A stretch of DNA of 5,088 nt from an uncultured Bacilli bacterium. Its GTDB lineage: Bacteria; Bacillota_I; Bacilli_A; RF39; UBA660. The position numbers and the translations under genes are program-made. This document shows, piece by piece, positions 1 through 5,088 of this stretch (position 1 is the stretch's first letter; each line of letters starts with the position of its first letter). The notes below the pieces were generated by a model. It was not told the origin of the DNA. It saw only the letters and a list, made by a program, of their open reading frames with translations, and ran no database searches. The stretch is from NCBI GenBank assembly GCA_944331945.1, contig CALVJC010000054.1, forward strand, positions 1-5,088, read 5' to 3'.

Positions 1-539
1 TAAGAGGAGATTCTTCGGTTGATTCTTCGGTAAGTGAAGAGTTATATCAAAAGATTGCTTATGTTGATTTTGACTTTTTAGATATTAAAAGTAATGAGGC
101 TATTCTTTATTATGCTTATCATAATGCTAAAAATAAGTCTATTGCTTGTGATACGTTGACAATTCCAACGGAAACAGAGGAATATCAGTGTACTTCTTCT
201 TCTGTTTTTGTGAGTGAAGATGATTTAAAGAAAGCGGCTAGTGATTTGTATGGTCCTAGTGTGGGAATTACGATAGAAGATTTTGCTGTTGACAATAATC
301 ATTATGCTTATTATGATGCGACCAATCAGGGTGTGGTAGTCTTCGAACGGAAAGAATTAAGTGAAGAAGCACCCGTTAATTTATCATTGAAAAATAGTGA
401 AGAGACAGAGGATCAAATTATTTTGACGGTAGATGTTTTAGATGGTATTCTAGGAGATGTCATTTCTACTTATCATTTTACGTTTGAAAAAGATGGAGAT
501 GATTATTATTTAGTGGGAAGAGAATTAGTAGCAGAATAA
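1..539 (+). CDS. Unrecognised acidic protein, C-terminal part (5' end outside window)
   Basis: The frame is open from the first base and runs without a stop to TAA at 537-539, giving 178 complete codons from position 3. The TTG at 156 is in frame but has no convincing Shine-Dalgarno, and open frame continues upstream of it, so I treat the gene as 5'-truncated by the window. The visible part begins with a Ser/Asp linker (DSSVDSSVSEE), as often follows a lipobox or membrane anchor. A mixed alpha/beta region rich in Asp, Glu and Tyr follows. Two cysteines 14 residues apart (C49 and C63, counted from the codon at 3) could form a disulfide. The C-terminus (YHFTFEKDGDDYYLVGRE) resembles the terminal beta-hairpin of small secreted or lipoprotein domains. 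I recognise no family. An exported or membrane-anchored protein is an inference, because the N-terminus is not visible. yqeY starts 20 bases downstream, so the two are probably co-transcribed. Confidence 0.8.
   Translation, partial: RGDSSVDSSVSEELYQKIAYVDFDFLDIKSNEAILYYAYHNAKNKSIACDTLTIPTETEEYQCTSSSVFVSEDDLKKAASDLYGPSVGITIEDFAVDNNHYAYYDATNQGVVVFERKELSEEAPVNLSLKNSEETEDQIILTVDVLDGILGDVISTYHFTFEKDGDDYYLVGRELVAE
9..32 (+). repeat. 12-bp direct tandem repeat, two copies (DSSV)x2
   Basis: GATTCTTCGGT(T/A) occurs twice back to back, at 9-20 and 21-32, differing only in the last base. It lies in frame inside the first coding region and encodes Asp-Ser-Ser-Val twice. Such short in-frame repeats in a hydrophilic linker can change copy number by slippage without breaking the frame. 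More copies could exist upstream of the window. Confidence 0.75.
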
Positions 540-559
540 AAAAAGAAAGGAAGATTTTT

Positions 560-997
560 ATGTATGACAAAATAAAACAAGATATGGTTAATGCCATGAA
601 AATGAAAGATACTAAACGTTTGGCAGTGATTCGGATGATCAAAGCAAGTATTGATCAAGTTCGGATTGATAAAAAATGTGAAATTACCGATGAGATTGTG
701 ATGGATGTTTTGTTGAAGCAAGTTAAGATGAGGGAAGATTCTATTGATTCTTATCAAAAAGCAGGAAGAAGTGACTTAGTAGAAAAGGAACAAGAAGAAG
801 TATCTATCATTAAAGAATATTTGCCAAAACCTTTGAGTGAAGAAGAAATTGATACCATTATTTCTATGGTGATGGAAGAGACAAAAGCAACTGGTATGGC
901 TGATATGGGTAAAGTCATGGGAATTGTAAGTCCTAAAGTAAAAGGGAAATGTGATATGAAAGAAGTATCTAGTAAAATAAAAGAGCGCTTACAATAA
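560..997 (+). CDS. yqeY: YqeY family protein (GatB/YqeY domain)
   Basis: The 145-residue product has the usual length of the stand-alone YqeY family (about 147 residues in Bacillus subtilis) and matches it end to end. The N-terminal helical part contains LAVIRMIKAS at residues 21-30. The middle has the EYLPKPLSEEE segment at about 86-96. The C-terminal hallmark ADMGKVMGIVSPKVKGK lies at 114-130. The family is related to the C-terminal tail of GatB, which contacts tRNA in the Glu-tRNA(Gln)/Asp-tRNA(Asn) amidotransferase. No GatA/GatB catalytic part is present, and the role of free YqeY is not firmly established. It should be cytoplasmic. The ATG is preceded by AAAGGAAG at 546-553, a good Shine-Dalgarno with normal spacing. 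In many Firmicutes yqeY follows rpsU; here it follows an unrecognised gene instead. Confidence 0.95.
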   Translation: MYDKIKQDMVNAMKMKDTKRLAVIRMIKASIDQVRIDKKCEITDEIVMDVLLKQVKMREDSIDSYQKAGRSDLVEKEQEEVSIIKEYLPKPLSEEEIDTIISMVMEETKATGMADMGKVMGIVSPKVKGKCDMKEVSSKIKERLQ

Positions 998-1009
998 GCA
1001 TTTCTTTTT

Positions 1010-1037
1010 CTTTCTTTTCATAAAATGGAAAAGAAAG
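1010..1037 (+). promoter_or_regulatory. Hairpin covering the ribosome binding site of the GDPD-like gene
   Basis: The 10-base arm CTTTCTTTTC (1010-1019) is perfectly complementary to GAAAAGAAAG (1028-1037) across an 8-base loop. In RNA, U1009-G1038 and U1008-A1039 can extend the stem to 12 pairs. The 3' arm plus the next two bases form the Shine-Dalgarno (AAAGGA, 1034-1039) of the gene starting at 1050, so the folded leader would hide the ribosome binding site. No T-run follows the 3' arm, so it does not look like an intrinsic terminator. The complementarity is seen directly; a role in limiting translation is inferred. The stem is mostly A-U, so it may be only moderately stable. Confidence 0.5.
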
Positions 1038-1049
1038 GATGTTTGGTTT

Positions 1050-1784
1050 ATGCAGATTATTGCGCGAAAAAGTAACCTTTACAACAATCGAGAATTTATG
1101 GAAAGAATCTTGCAAGAGATTGATGCGGTACAGGGAATTATGTTAGATGTGGTGATGACCAAAGATAAAAAAATATTAGTTTTTTCTCCGGTAACCAGTA
1201 ATCAAACCACAATTAATACTATTCAAAATAGTGATTTAGCAGAGATTAGTTTTCTTGATGTCTTTTTATTAGAAGATGCCCTAAAGATGAATTTAAGTGG
1301 GCAGCAAAAATTTATTTTAAATTTATTACCCTTAAACGAAGCGGTATTAATTCAAAATCTTCCAAAAATGGTAGAGGAGAATCAAGAATATGTCAGAGTC
1401 GTTTTGGATATTATAAAACAATATCCTATGTTAAATATTTCTTTGTGTAGTCCTAGTTATAATCTTTTATATGCGATGAAACGTTTGATTACCGAGCGGA
1501 AATTAGGAGTGGTTTTAGATATCAATAATAGTACTTATATTGATGTTGATTTTTATATTTTTTCAGTAGAAATGCTTGATCAAAAGATATTTCAAGAGCA
1601 ATTAGCTTTAGGGAAAGAAGTGATGTTATCTCTTGATAGTGGGGATGAGATTACTCGGTTTTTATTTTCTATCAGAGATCAAAAAATACCATTAGAATTG
1701 TTGGAACAAATACAGTATATTAGTAGTTATCCAGCGATTCTTTATATGATATTTGAAAATGATTATTTTAAGAGGGATAAGTAA
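1050..1784 (+). CDS. Degenerate glycerophosphodiester phosphodiesterase (GDPD)-like protein, probably inactive
   Basis: The 244-residue product has the length of a complete bacterial GDPD TIM barrel and keeps its layout. An HRG-like start is at residues 5-7. A GIMLDVVMTKDKKILVF segment (29-45) matches the usual GxxxIExDVxxTKDGxxVVxHD block. SFLDVFLLEDAL (67-78) matches the family's IPxLEEaL stretch. A late strand, LGKEVMLSLDSGDEITRFL (187-205), matches GxxVxxWTVNxxxxMxxLL. The catalytic set is mostly gone: the HRG histidine is A5, the HD histidine-aspartate is S46-P47, the Glu of the IExD pair is M31, and the ExK pair is N91/L93. Only D33 remains. Hydrolysis of glycerophosphodiesters is therefore unlikely; a binding or structural role is inference. 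There is no signal peptide or TM segment, so it should be cytoplasmic. ATG at 1050 follows AAAGGA (1034-1039), which lies in a hairpin. The stop overlaps the rnhB start. Confidence 0.75.
   Translation: MQIIARKSNLYNNREFMERILQEIDAVQGIMLDVVMTKDKKILVFSPVTSNQTTINTIQNSDLAEISFLDVFLLEDALKMNLSGQQKFILNLLPLNEAVLIQNLPKMVEENQEYVRVVLDIIKQYPMLNISLCSPSYNLLYAMKRLITERKLGVVLDINNSTYIDVDFYIFSVEMLDQKIFQEQLALGKEVMLSLDSGDEITRFLFSIRDQKIPLELLEQIQYISSYPAILYMIFENDYFKRDK
1770..1776 (+). promoter_or_regulatory. rnhB ribosome binding site inside the upstream gene
   Basis: AAGAGGG lies 7 bases before the rnhB ATG and within the last codons of the GDPD-like gene. With the TAATG stop-start overlap it fixes the rnhB start at 1784 and suggests coupled translation. 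Confidence 0.7.
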
Positions 1785-2404
1785 TGGATAATTATCAGTA
1801 TGAAAGAGAGTTAAGAAAACAAGGAATTACATTGATTGCAGGAGTGGACGAAGTAGGGAGAGGTCCTTTGGTGGGACCTGTGGTAACGGCTTGTGTTATT
1901 TTGCCGGAAAAATTTGAGTTACCGGGTTTAACGGATTCAAAAAAGTTATCGGAAAAGAGACGAGAAGAACTTTATCCGATGATTATGGAACAAGCGATTG
2001 GTGTTGGTATTGGAATTGTTTCGGCGAAGCGGATTGATGAGATTAATATTTATGAAGCGACGAAAGAGGCTATGAAGATGGCTATTTCTAATTGTTCTTC
2101 TAAACCAGAGCATGTTTTAATTGATGCCATGAAACTGGATCTTGATATTCCTAGTACTTCGATTATTAAAGGGGATCTAAAAAGTATTACCATTTCCGCG
2201 GCTTCGGTTGTTGCAAAAGTGACAAGAGATCGTATGTTAATTGAGTTGGATCAAAAATATCCGATGTATGATTTTAAACATAATAAAGGATATCCCGCGA
2301 AAAAGCATTTAGAAGCTTTAGTGAAATATGGGGTACTCGAAGAACATCGAAAAAGTTATGGACCGGTAAGAAATATTTTGTTGCAAGAAGAGATGAAAAA
2401 ATAG
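1784..2404 (+). CDS. rnhB: Ribonuclease HII
   Basis: Type 2 RNase H cleaves the RNA strand of RNA-DNA hybrids and incises 5' to single ribonucleotides embedded in DNA, starting ribonucleotide excision repair. The signature AGVDEVGRGPLVGPVV lies at residues 19-34, with metal ligands D22 and E23 and the GRG loop (25-27) that reads the RNA-DNA junction. LTDSKKLS follows at 49-56. D114 (VLIDAM) and D149 (AKVTRDR, 144-150) complete the acidic active site, and Y170 in HNKGYP is the conserved junction-contacting tyrosine. All key residues are present, so it should be active. At 206 residues it resembles the short E. coli type and lacks the N-terminal extension of the B. subtilis protein (about 255 residues). 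The start overlaps the preceding stop as TAATG, and its Shine-Dalgarno (AAGAGGG, 1770-1776) lies inside the upstream gene, so translational coupling is likely. Confidence 0.97.
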   Translation: MDNYQYERELRKQGITLIAGVDEVGRGPLVGPVVTACVILPEKFELPGLTDSKKLSEKRREELYPMIMEQAIGVGIGIVSAKRIDEINIYEATKEAMKMAISNCSSKPEHVLIDAMKLDLDIPSTSIIKGDLKSITISAASVVAKVTRDRMLIELDQKYPMYDFKHNKGYPAKKHLEALVKYGVLEEHRKSYGPVRNILLQEEMKK

Positions 2405-2410
2405 AGGTGA
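2404..2410 (+). promoter_or_regulatory. Ribosome binding site deciding the transporter start
   Basis: GAGGTGA is a 7-base match to the anti-Shine-Dalgarno complement (AGGAGGTGA). It sits 5 bases before ATG 2416 and overlaps the last base of the rnhB stop. A GTG at 2407 is in frame but lies within this site and has no comparable site of its own upstream. ATG 2416 is therefore the better start. Confidence 0.8.
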
Positions 2411-2415
2411 ATGAC

Positions 2416-3573
2416 ATGCTTAGGAAACGAATGCAAAAAAGACAGGAAAAGAAAAATGATCCAGAGGTGCGAAATCATTATGGGATGTTGGCAGGTGCTT
2501 TTGGGATTGTTAGTAATCTTTTTTTGTTTTTCATTAAATTTTTGATTGGTCTTTTTTCTCATAGTATTACGATTATTGCGGATGCTTTCAATAGCTTGAC
2601 CGATTCTTTTTCAAGTATTGTAACGATCGTTGGATTTCATCTAGCCAAAAAGAAACCCGATCGCCTTCATCCTTATGGATATGCGAGATATGAATATATT
2701 AGTGGTTTAATTATTTCTTTTTTTATGTTTGTGATGGGGCTTTTCTTTTTAAAGTCATCGATGGATAAAATCATTGCTCCAGAAGAACTTTCTCTTTCTT
2801 TGGCAACTTATCCTGTTTTAGGGGTGGCTATTTTGGGAAAATTTTTGCAAATGATCGTGTATTCTGATTTTGCAAAAACGCTTGATTCTAAAACTTTAAA
2901 AGCCAATGCTGTGGATGCCCGCAATGATATTGTATCTACTGCGGTGATCCTTGTTTCGATGATTCTTATGGGGGTATTTCATCTTAACTTAGATGCCTAT
3001 ATGGGAATTTTGGTTTCTCTTTTCCTTTTATTTTCCGCTTATCAAATGATCAAGGAAACAATGACTCCCTTATTAGGAAGTATTCCGACACAAGAAGAGG
3101 TTGAGATGATTCGATCTTATTTGTTAAGTTGTCCAGAGATTCGGGGAATTCATGATTTAGTGGTTCATAATTATGGGGTAGGAAAATATTTTGTAACCGT
3201 TCATGCCGAAGTACCAAGCAGTATGAATATTGTGGAAGCTCATGATATTATGGATAATTTAGAGAAAAAAATGAAAGAGAAATATGGTATTTATTTAACC
3301 ATTCATACCGATCCTTTGGATTTGGATGATCAAAAAAGAAATCAATTAGAAAGAAAGGTACAAACCATTTTAGAGATATTTGACAGTTCTTTACAAATTC
3401 ATGACTTTCGGGTGGTAACTTCAGATAGTCATACAAATTTGATTTTTGATGTGGTGGTTCCGTTTGAAAAAGATTATTCCAAGAAAGAATTGGTGGGAAT
3501 TTTGAAAAAGGGCTTTCAAGAGGAGCCGATTTCTTATTATTTTGTTTTAGAAATTGATCATCCCTTTTATTAA
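2416..3573 (+). CDS. Cation diffusion facilitator, probably a MntE-like manganese exporter
   Basis: CDF proteins are membrane dimers that export divalent metals in exchange for protons. Six hydrophobic segments are visible (about residues 24-47, 50-73, 95-113, 131-150, 166-190 and 191-212), followed by a cytosolic domain. Transport site A reads N59-xxx-D63 in TM2 and D167-xxx-D171 in TM5. This Asn-Asp/Asp-Asp set is associated with manganese exporters such as streptococcal MntE, whereas zinc CDFs use HD-HD or DD-HD. The TM2-TM3 loop keeps D82 and H85, with Y89 at YiiP's third site-B ligand. The cytosolic domain (about 245-301) has H263, H276, H297 and D299 at the positions of YiiP's zinc-binding residues. 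A second, degenerate copy of this domain follows at about 328-384. The 385 residues exceed the usual 300 and are close to MntE. The start is ATG 2416, which has a strong Shine-Dalgarno. CDF identity is certain; the metal is inferred. Confidence 0.93.
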   Translation: MLRKRMQKRQEKKNDPEVRNHYGMLAGAFGIVSNLFLFFIKFLIGLFSHSITIIADAFNSLTDSFSSIVTIVGFHLAKKKPDRLHPYGYARYEYISGLIISFFMFVMGLFFLKSSMDKIIAPEELSLSLATYPVLGVAILGKFLQMIVYSDFAKTLDSKTLKANAVDARNDIVSTAVILVSMILMGVFHLNLDAYMGILVSLFLLFSAYQMIKETMTPLLGSIPTQEEVEMIRSYLLSCPEIRGIHDLVVHNYGVGKYFVTVHAEVPSSMNIVEAHDIMDNLEKKMKEKYGIYLTIHTDPLDLDDQKRNQLERKVQTILEIFDSSLQIHDFRVVTSDSHTNLIFDVVVPFEKDYSKKELVGILKKGFQEEPISYYFVLEIDHPFY

Positions 3574-3589
3574 TTCTTGCAAAAAATGA

Positions 3590-3619
3590 TTGACAAGTGA
3601 TTCTAAGATAGAGTATAAG
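3590..3619 (+). promoter_or_regulatory. Sigma-A type promoter for topA
   Basis: A perfect -35 box TTGACA (3590-3595) and a -10 box TATAAG (3614-3619, five of six bases) are separated by 18 bases in the 68-base gap before topA. Transcription would start near 3626, just ahead of the Shine-Dalgarno, giving a leader of only about 16 bases. The position and spacing support it; no start site has been mapped. Confidence 0.75.
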
Positions 3620-3627
3620 TGAAAAAG

Positions 3628-3633
3628 AAGGAG
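3628..3633 (+). promoter_or_regulatory. topA ribosome binding site
   Basis: AAGGAG lies 8 bases before ATG 3642. A nearer upstream ATG at 3637 is in another frame and hits TGA after one codon, so 3642 is the start. Confidence 0.8.
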
Positions 3634-3641
3634 ACGATGAA

Positions 3642-5088
3642 ATGACCAAAAATTTAGTAATTGTCGAAAGTCCGAGTAAAAGTAAAACCATTGAAAAATA
3701 TTTGGGAAAAGATTATAAAGTGGTAGCGAGTCAAGGACATATTCGTGATTTAGCGACTTCTGGAAAGCTTGGCTTAGGTGTCGATGTCGAACATGGCTTT
3801 GAGCCAAATTATATTCCGTTAAAGGGAAAAAAGAAGATTATTAGTGATTTAAAAAAGTTAGTCAAAGAAAGTGATCATGTTATTCTAGCGACCGACCCTG
3901 ATCGGGAAGGGGAAGCGATTTCTTGGCATTTGAAAGAATCTCTTGGAATTGATGATAGTTATGATCGCGTTTTGTTTCATGAAATTACGAAAGATAAAGT
4001 ACTTGAAGCAATCAAACATCCAGGAAAGATTGATCAAAACTTAGTGAAGAGTCAGGAGACAAGACGGATTTTGGACCGAATTATTGGTTTTCGGCTTTCA
4101 AAGTTATTGCAATCGAAGATTAAAGCGAAGAGTGCTGGAAGGGTACAGAGTGTCGCTTTAAAATTAATTGTCGATCGGGAAAGAGAAATTGAAGCGTTTC
4201 AGCAAGAAGAGTATTGGACGATTACGGCTTGTTTTGAGGGCTTCGATGCTGATTTGTTTCAATATCAAGGAAAAGAAATTCATCTTGCCAATGAACAAGA
4301 AGCTGATCAAGTATTAAGTGGTTTGAAACCTGATTTTTTTCTTTCAAGTATTGAGAAAAAAGTAAAAAATAAAAAGAGTCGTCCTCCGTTCATCACTTCG
4401 ACTTTGCAGCAAGAAGCTTCGACAAAACTAGGTTTTACAGCGAAAAAGACGATGAGTCTTGCTCAAAAGTTATATGAAGGTATTGATTTAGGAACGGAGA
4501 CTACCGGTTTAATTACTTACATGAGAACGGATTCTGTTCGCTTGTCTGATGAATTTATTGGTAGTACTTATCATTTTATTGAAGAAAATTATGGAAAAAA
4601 TTATATTGGTTACGCCAAACAAACAAAGAAAAAAGAAAATGTGCAAGATGCGCATGAAGGAATTCGTCCGACGAGTATTTTAAGAAGTCCTAAAAAGGTG
4701 GAGAAATATTTAACTAAGGATGAATATAAGCTTTATTCTTTGATTTATGCCAGGGCTCTTGCGTCTTTGATGGCGGATGCCAAAGTAGATCAGACAACCG
4801 TTCTTTTGGATAATCAGGGCTATCAGTTTAAAACGACTGGAGGAGTCCTTGTTTTTGATGGCTATTTGAAAGTATATCAAGAATATGAATCAAGCGAAGA
4901 TAAAATTTTGCCGAATCTTGTAGAAGGTAAGAATTATCAAGCCCAAGAAATTACAAAAGAACAACACTTTACCAAACCTCCCGCTCGTTATACAGAAGCG
5001 AAACTGATTAAAGAGATGGAAGAGCTTGGAATTGGTCGACCTAGTACGTATGCGAAAACCATTGATACTTTAAAAGAACGTGGTTATG
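3642..5088 (+). CDS. topA: DNA topoisomerase I (type IA), N-terminal 482 residues
   Basis: Type IA topoisomerase relaxes negative supercoils by nicking one strand through a 5'-phosphotyrosine and passing the other strand through. The Toprim domain opens with LVIVESPSK (5-13, catalytic E9) and carries the metal-binding TDPDREGEA at 84-92 (D85, D87, E89). The cleavage-domain block SAGRVQSVAL is at 164-173. The active-site tyrosine is Y293 in GLITYMRTDS, with R295 as the partner arginine. AHEGIRPT (337-344), TKPPARYTEA (444-453) and EELGIGRPSTYA (460-471) follow in the expected order. All catalytic residues are present. The reading frame is open at the window edge, so about the last 200 residues, including any C-terminal zinc-ribbon domains, lie outside (Bacillus TopA is about 690 residues). 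In many Firmicutes dprA sits directly upstream; here a metal exporter does. The gene has its own promoter in the preceding gap. Confidence 0.98.
   Translation, partial: MTKNLVIVESPSKSKTIEKYLGKDYKVVASQGHIRDLATSGKLGLGVDVEHGFEPNYIPLKGKKKIISDLKKLVKESDHVILATDPDREGEAISWHLKESLGIDDSYDRVLFHEITKDKVLEAIKHPGKIDQNLVKSQETRRILDRIIGFRLSKLLQSKIKAKSAGRVQSVALKLIVDREREIEAFQQEEYWTITACFEGFDADLFQYQGKEIHLANEQEADQVLSGLKPDFFLSSIEKKVKNKKSRPPFITSTLQQEASTKLGFTAKKTMSLAQKLYEGIDLGTETTGLITYMRTDSVRLSDEFIGSTYHFIEENYGKNYIGYAKQTKKKENVQDAHEGIRPTSILRSPKKVEKYLTKDEYKLYSLIYARALASLMADAKVDQTTVLLDNQGYQFKTTGGVLVFDGYLKVYQEYESSEDKILPNLVEGKNYQAQEITKEQHFTKPPARYTEAKLIKEMEELGIGRPSTYAKTIDTLKERGY

Noticed and set aside
423..451. Possible promoter for yqeY (TTGACG, 17-base spacer, TATTCT)
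   Set aside because: The -10 box matches only four of six bases and the whole element lies inside an A/T-rich coding region, where such matches are frequent. It remains possible but unsupported.
156..539. Short 127-residue gene starting at TTG 156
   Set aside because: The frame stays open to the window edge, there is no good ribosome binding site before the TTG, and the upstream residues read as normal coding sequence.
506..757. Open frame on the minus strand opposite yqeY
   Set aside because: It lies antisense to a well-recognised gene. Its composition (His, Phe, Asn rich) is what the complement of A/T-rich coding sequence gives, and no family is recognisable.
1010..1037. Intrinsic terminator after yqeY
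   Set aside because: The stem is A/T-rich and is followed by GATGTTTGG rather than a T-run, and the next gene's ribosome binding site is in the 3' arm.
2356..2562. Open frame on the minus strand across the rnhB-transporter junction
   Set aside because: It is antisense to the end of rnhB and the start of the transporter, has low-complexity composition, and matches no family I recognise.
3248..3807. Two overlapping minus-strand open frames opposite the transporter end and the topA start
   Set aside because: They overlap each other and two well-supported genes and have no recognisable motif. They would also run across the topA promoter region.
1..5088. Novel defence system, mobile element, CRISPR array or RNA gene
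   Set aside because: All six coding regions are chromosomal core-type or unrecognised single genes on one strand. There are no transposase, integrase, nuclease-toxin or repeat-spacer signals and no tRNA-like cloverleaf that I could find.

Overview
The window is a compact, strongly A/T-rich stretch of bacterial chromosome with all genes on the + strand and almost no intergenic space. Family content (YqeY, RNase HII, a MntE-like cation diffusion facilitator, topoisomerase I), purine-rich Shine-Dalgarno sites, A/T-biased codon use and a sigma-A/sigma-70 type promoter suggest a low-GC Firmicutes lineage, possibly an uncultured gut Bacilli/Erysipelotrichia- or Mycoplasmatota-related organism. Tryptophan is encoded by TGG (topA W95 and W192) and no real gene reads through TGA, so the standard bacterial code fits better than the Mycoplasma code. 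The placement rests on gene content and composition only.

Layout: (1) positions 1-539, the C-terminal 178 codons of an unrecognised acidic protein, probably extracytoplasmic, whose start lies before the window; (2) 560-997, yqeY; (3) 1050-1784, a full-length but catalytically degenerate glycerophosphodiester phosphodiesterase (GDPD)-like protein whose ribosome binding site lies in a perfect 10-bp hairpin; (4) 1784-2404, rnhB, overlapping the previous gene by one base; (5) 2416-3573, a six-TM cation diffusion facilitator with an Asn-Asp/Asp-Asp transport site typical of manganese exporters and a second, degenerate copy of its cytosolic domain; (6) 3642 to the window end, the first 482 codons of topA, preceded by its own good promoter. 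No gap exceeds 70 bases.

Genes 1-5 are spaced by 20, 52, -1 and 11 bases with no visible terminator or strong promoter between them, so they probably form one transcript. topA can be transcribed separately and may also receive read-through. rnhB (removal of ribonucleotides and RNA primers from DNA) and topA (relief of negative supercoils) share a DNA-maintenance theme. YqeY, the GDPD-like protein and the metal exporter have no obvious pathway link to them.

I see no CRISPR array, mobile element, tRNA/rRNA gene, phage gene or defence system. Most of the window is ordinary housekeeping sequence. The points most worth a second look are the GDPD pseudoenzyme, its occluded ribosome binding site, and the duplicated C-terminal domain of the transporter.
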